Of a stretch of 64,000 nt of DNA, positions 61,377 through 64,000 are shown one piece after another. Every line of letters starts with the position of its first letter. Position 1 is the first letter of the stretch. The notes beneath the pieces were generated by a model. It was given only the letters and a program-made list of their open reading frames with translations. It was not told the origin of the DNA and did not search any database. The translations under genes were made by a program, and so were the position numbers. Location: positions 558,001-622,000 of the forward strand of contig NZ_JACDIS010000001.1 in NCBI RefSeq assembly GCF_013839525.1, given 5' to 3'. The DNA comes from Chthonobacter rhizosphaerae. GTDB lineage: Bacteria; Pseudomonadota; Alphaproteobacteria; Rhizobiales; Pleomorphomonadaceae.

Positions 61377-62873
61377 TCAGGTGCACGAGAAGGTGGCGTA
61401 GCGTTCGATGTGATAGGGGTGGCGCGACAGCCCCATGCAGAACGACCCCACGCAGGCCTCGAACGCCGGCGCGATCGCCTTCGCGGGCGCGTTCAGCTCG
61501 GCGAGGCGCGCGTGGGCCGCTTCGACCTTGGCGGCGAGCGCGTCCATGTCGCAGCGGGTGTGCCGGCCGTCCTTCACCACCAGGTCGCCGCCCACCATCA
61601 CGTGCTTCACGCCCGTGCCGTCCTCCGTCAGCACCATCTGGTTCGACGGCTCGTTCACCGGCATCCAGTTCACGGACTTCAGGTCCAGGAACACGATGTC
61701 GGCGTTGAAGCCCGGCGCGATGGTGCCGATCTTCGAGAAGCCCGTCGCATAGGCGCCGCCCACCGTGGCGGCCTTGATGATCTCCGGCGTGGTCAGCCAG
61801 CGGGTGTAGTCCGGCCCGCGCACGTTCGACACCATCGAGGCATAACGCATGGCCTCGTACATGTTCTGGTTGTCGGCGCAATTGGCGCTGTCCGTCCCGA
61901 TCGCCAGATTGACGCCGAGCTCCAGCATCCGGCGCGCGTCCGCGATGCCCGATCCGAGCCGCATGTTCGACCCGGCATTGTGCGAGACCGAAGCGCCCTT
62001 GTCGGCGAGCCGCCGCATGTCGTCGTCGTCGAGCCAGACGCCGTGCGCCACCGTGAAGTCCGGCCCGATCAGCCCGAGGTCGTCGATGTGGGCGGTGATC
62101 GTCTTGCCCCAGAGCTTGAAGGCCGACACCGCCTGGGTCTTCGATTCCGCCACGTGGCTGTGCAGCACCACGCCGTAGTCGCGGGCGAGCCGGGCCGAGC
62201 CGACGATCAGCTCGTCCGTGCAGTGAAGCGGAATGGTCGGCGCGACGCCGAGCCTCACCCGCTCGGTGTCGAGCGTCCAGTTGTCTAGGGCGTGCTTCAT
62301 GGCCCCCAGCACCGCCTCCGGCCCCTTGCGGTCGGTCACGGCCGCGATCTGCTGCAGGCGCGGCGGCAGGGCGTCGAAGAGGCCTGGAATCGCCTCGTAG
62401 AAGGAAAGATCGGCGATCATCGGAGCAAGCACCGCCCGCATCCCGGCGTCTTCGTAGGCACGGCCGATCGCGATCAGGTCATCGGTCGTGGCGAACGGCA
62501 CCCCGAAGGTCAGATCATAGGCGGTGGTGCACCCCTTCAGCACCATTTCGACGGCGCCCAGATAGGCGTTCAGGTACTTCAGCTCCGTCGTCTGGTGGTC
62601 CAGCATCTCGTGGGCGCCGGTCCACAGGAGCTCCAGGGTGAAGCGGTCCGACTGGCCCTTGCACAGGTTGCCCATGCCATGGGTGTGGCCGTTGACGAGG
62701 CCCGGATGCAGGATCGTGCCGGCCGCGTCGAACAGAACCGCGTCGTCCGGCGCTGGAAAGCCCGGCGGCCCCACCTCGGCGATCACGCCGTCGATGACCA
62801 GGATGTCCGTCGGGTCCGCCTTGCGGGCCGCCCCGTCGATCAGCCGCCCGCCCCTGATGATCGTCTTTCCCAT
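61377..62873 (-). CDS. Amidohydrolase-family deaminase
   Basis: A 498-residue cyclic amidohydrolase of the TrzA/AtzA/guanine-deaminase type. Metal site: VNGHTHGMGN (HxH), LHSHVAESKTQ, VAHGVWLDDDD and GTDSANCADNQNMYEAMR (Asp ligand). The C-terminal composite beta-domain has TIAPGFNADIVFLDLK. The family deaminates or dechlorinates N-heterocycles such as guanine, 8-oxoguanine, S-adenosylhomocysteine or triazines; the substrate is not fixed by sequence. ATG at 62873 with GGGAGGG upstream. Divergent from the small deaminase. Confidence 0.88.
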   Translation of the reverse strand: MGKTIIRGGRLIDGAARKADPTDILVIDGVIAEVGPPGFPAPDDAVLFDAAGTILHPGLVNGHTHGMGNLCKGQSDRFTLELLWTGAHEMLDHQTTELKYLNAYLGAVEMVLKGCTTAYDLTFGVPFATTDDLIAIGRAYEDAGMRAVLAPMIADLSFYEAIPGLFDALPPRLQQIAAVTDRKGPEAVLGAMKHALDNWTLDTERVRLGVAPTIPLHCTDELIVGSARLARDYGVVLHSHVAESKTQAVSAFKLWGKTITAHIDDLGLIGPDFTVAHGVWLDDDDMRRLADKGASVSHNAGSNMRLGSGIADARRMLELGVNLAIGTDSANCADNQNMYEAMRYASMVSNVRGPDYTRWLTTPEIIKAATVGGAYATGFSKIGTIAPGFNADIVFLDLKSVNWMPVNEPSNQMVLTEDGTGVKHVMVGGDLVVKDGRHTRCDMDALAAKVEAAHARLAELNAPAKAIAPAFEACVGSFCMGLSRHPYHIERYATFSCT

Positions 62874-62985
62874 GGCACCGCCCTCCCGGGTGTTCTTGAT
62901 GCCGATCGAAAAGCAATCCTCGTGCCGCACTGGCATGGCGCTTGCTGGCCCTTCCGCCAAACGAAGCCGACCAGGGAGGAAGACC

Positions 62986-63462
62986 ATGCGCCTGAGCAGT
63001 CGCGAGATCATGGCCCGCGCCATCGAGCTCGGCCGCCGCGAGATGCGGGAGAGGGGCGTCAGCCCGTTCGCCGCCGTCATCGTGCGCGACGGCGAGATCA
63101 TCGGCGAGGGCTGCAACGACACCGCCGTCACGTTCGATCCGACCGCCCACGGCGAGGTCGTGGCCATCCGCGACGCCACCCGCCGGCTCGGCTCGGCGGA
63201 CCTGTCGGGCGCCACCCTCTACACCACGTGCGAGCCCTGCTCCATGTGCGTCGCCGCCATGTGGTGGGCCCGGATCGACAAGCTGGTCTACGCCTATTCG
63301 CTTCAGGACTGCCTCGCCCTCGGCATCGACTGCGCGCCCCTCGTGGCCGAGGTGTCGAAGCCCGTCGAGGCTCGCGCGCTCCCGTCCGAACAGCTGATGG
63401 CCGAGGAGGCGCACGGGGTCTTCACCGAGTGGATGGCCTCGGGCCCGGCGATGCCGCGCTGA
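62986..63462 (+). CDS. CMP/dCMP-type nucleoside/nucleobase deaminase
   Basis: A 158-residue zinc deaminase. Zinc and catalytic residues lie in AHGEVVAI (HxE with a Gly where Ala is commoner) and TCEPCSMCVAA (PCxxC). Closest in pattern to bacterial guanine deaminase / tRNA-adenosine-deaminase relatives, but lacking evident tRNA-specific features; nucleobase deamination suits the flanking amidohydrolases. ATG at 62986 with AGGGAGGAAG upstream. Divergent from the 498-residue amidohydrolase over 112 bp. Confidence 0.9.
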   Translation: MRLSSREIMARAIELGRREMRERGVSPFAAVIVRDGEIIGEGCNDTAVTFDPTAHGEVVAIRDATRRLGSADLSGATLYTTCEPCSMCVAAMWWARIDKLVYAYSLQDCLALGIDCAPLVAEVSKPVEARALPSEQLMAEEAHGVFTEWMASGPAMPR

Positions 63463-63494
63463 CCGACAGCGCCCGACCCGACACGCCCACCCAT

Positions 63495-63539
63495 ACGCCC
63501 GGCCCCATTCGCCCGGACCCATCTGCCCGGACAGGCACG
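63495..63539. repeat. Degenerate tandem repeat, 15-bp unit x about 2.7
   Basis: ACGCCCGGCCCCATT (63495-63509), CGCCCGGACCCATCT (63510-63524), GCCCGGACAGGCACG (63525-63539), between the deaminase and the last gene. Confidence 0.5.
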
Positions 63540-63569
63540 CCGCACCCACGCACTCGGACGCTGACGCCC

Positions 63570-64000
63570 ATGACCATCTTCATCCGGAACGCCACCCTTC
63601 TCACCCTGGAGGGCGAAGGCGGCACCGAGCCCTTCGTCGGCAGCCTCCTCGTCCGCGACGGCCGGATCGCGGCGATCGGGCCGGACCTCGTCCCGCCCGA
63701 GGGCGCCCGCGTCATCGACGGACGCGACCGGCTGGTGATGCCCGGTCTCGTCAACAGCCACCTCCATTCCGGCGAGACCTTCTTCAAGGGCCGCTACGAG
63801 CACATGCCGCTCGAGATCTGGATGCTCTACGCCTATCCGATCCTGATGGGGCCGCGGATCCCGGAGCGCCTCCTCTACCTGCGCACCCTCCTCGGCGCGA
63901 TGGAGTCCCTGAAGAACGGCGTCACCACCATGGTGGACGACTGGTTCGATCCGCCGACCCAGGAGCTCGACCGGCTCGCCACGGTCTTCACCGCCTACGA
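63570..64000 (+). CDS. Amidohydrolase-family protein, N-terminal part (runs off the window)
   Basis: The first 143 residues of a second cyclic amidohydrolase: MTIFIRNATLLTLEG, then the beta-domain RDGRIAAIGPDLVPPEGARVID, and the metal motif NSHLHSGETFFKG (HxH). LKNGVTTMVDDWFDP follows, as in TrzN/AtzB-like and methylthioadenosine-deaminase-like enzymes. The C-terminus is beyond 64000. Co-directional with the small deaminase, 107 bp downstream, hence probably the same operon and pathway. Confidence 0.85.
   Translation, partial: MTIFIRNATLLTLEGEGGTEPFVGSLLVRDGRIAAIGPDLVPPEGARVIDGRDRLVMPGLVNSHLHSGETFFKGRYEHMPLEIWMLYAYPILMGPRIPERLLYLRTLLGAMESLKNGVTTMVDDWFDPPTQELDRLATVFTAY

Overview
ORGANISM. The window is very GC-rich (visibly about 70%, with strong G/C in third codon positions) and densely packed, with many 4-base ATGA/GTGA gene overlaps. 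The gene content points to a soil or host-associated alphaproteobacterium, most likely Hyphomicrobiales: a trimethylamine / N-methylglutamate methylated-amine pathway, ExoD, TRAP and Dpp transporters, and thu-like sugar ABC clusters. No rRNA, tRNA, phage, IS element or CRISPR was seen, so this looks like ordinary chromosome. The genus cannot be fixed from the sequence alone. LAYOUT. (1) 1-1909: start of a sensor kinase and its NarL-type response regulator (minus), divergent from an XRE-cupin regulator. (2) 2175-24685: a methylated-amine island. On the plus strand are a group II truncated haemoglobin, two paralogous APC-superfamily permeases (TmoP-like), and a four-part haem-dependent dimethylamine N-demethylase (DmmA-like subunit, FMN/2Fe-2S reductase, DUF3445 haem subunit, GcvT-like folate subunit). 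On the minus strand are tmm-tdm and mgsABC-gmaS-mgdABCD. Together they would convert trimethylamine to TMAO, dimethylamine, monomethylamine, gamma-glutamylmethylamide, N-methylglutamate and finally glutamate, releasing C1 units at formaldehyde level to folate. (3) 24987-33097: mixed genes, namely a frameshifted membrane protein, DUF3124, a TreS-like GH13 enzyme, a TauE/SafE permease, an HPP-CBS protein, an ExoD-like protein, a ZIP-like membrane protein and a small secreted protein. (4) 33144-38013: mannonate dehydratase, a DctPQM TRAP transporter and a divergent GntR regulator, likely for hexuronate or aldonate uptake. (5) 38137-45339: an esterase-like hydrolase, a Dpp-type ABC importer with a fused permease-ATPase, and a solitary PhnM homologue. 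(6) 45601-48481: EamA exporter, DUF1275 protein, dienelactone-hydrolase-like protein. (7) 48507-56122: LacI regulator with a perfect 18-bp operator, a CUT1 sugar ABC importer, a sugar isomerase and a Gfo/Idh/MocA dehydrogenase. (8) 56469-64000: a PotFABC-type importer followed by a VOC protein, two amidohydrolases and a CMP/dCMP-type deaminase, suggesting use of an N-heterocycle or nucleobase-like compound. HOW IT WORKS TOGETHER. The island is an essentially complete TMA/TMAO catabolic route with candidate uptake genes. It is split into operons that are convergent at about 10.4-10.7 kb, where two plus-strand terminators sit. Two structural habits recur: perfect GC-rich hairpins in almost every intercistronic gap longer than about 40 bp, and short degenerate tandem repeats (13-38 bp units) in intergenic DNA. 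The most notable items for follow-up are the organisation of the dmm genes with paired permeases, the systematic intercistronic hairpins, the divergent TreS-like enzyme, and the N-heterocycle-type cluster at the right edge.
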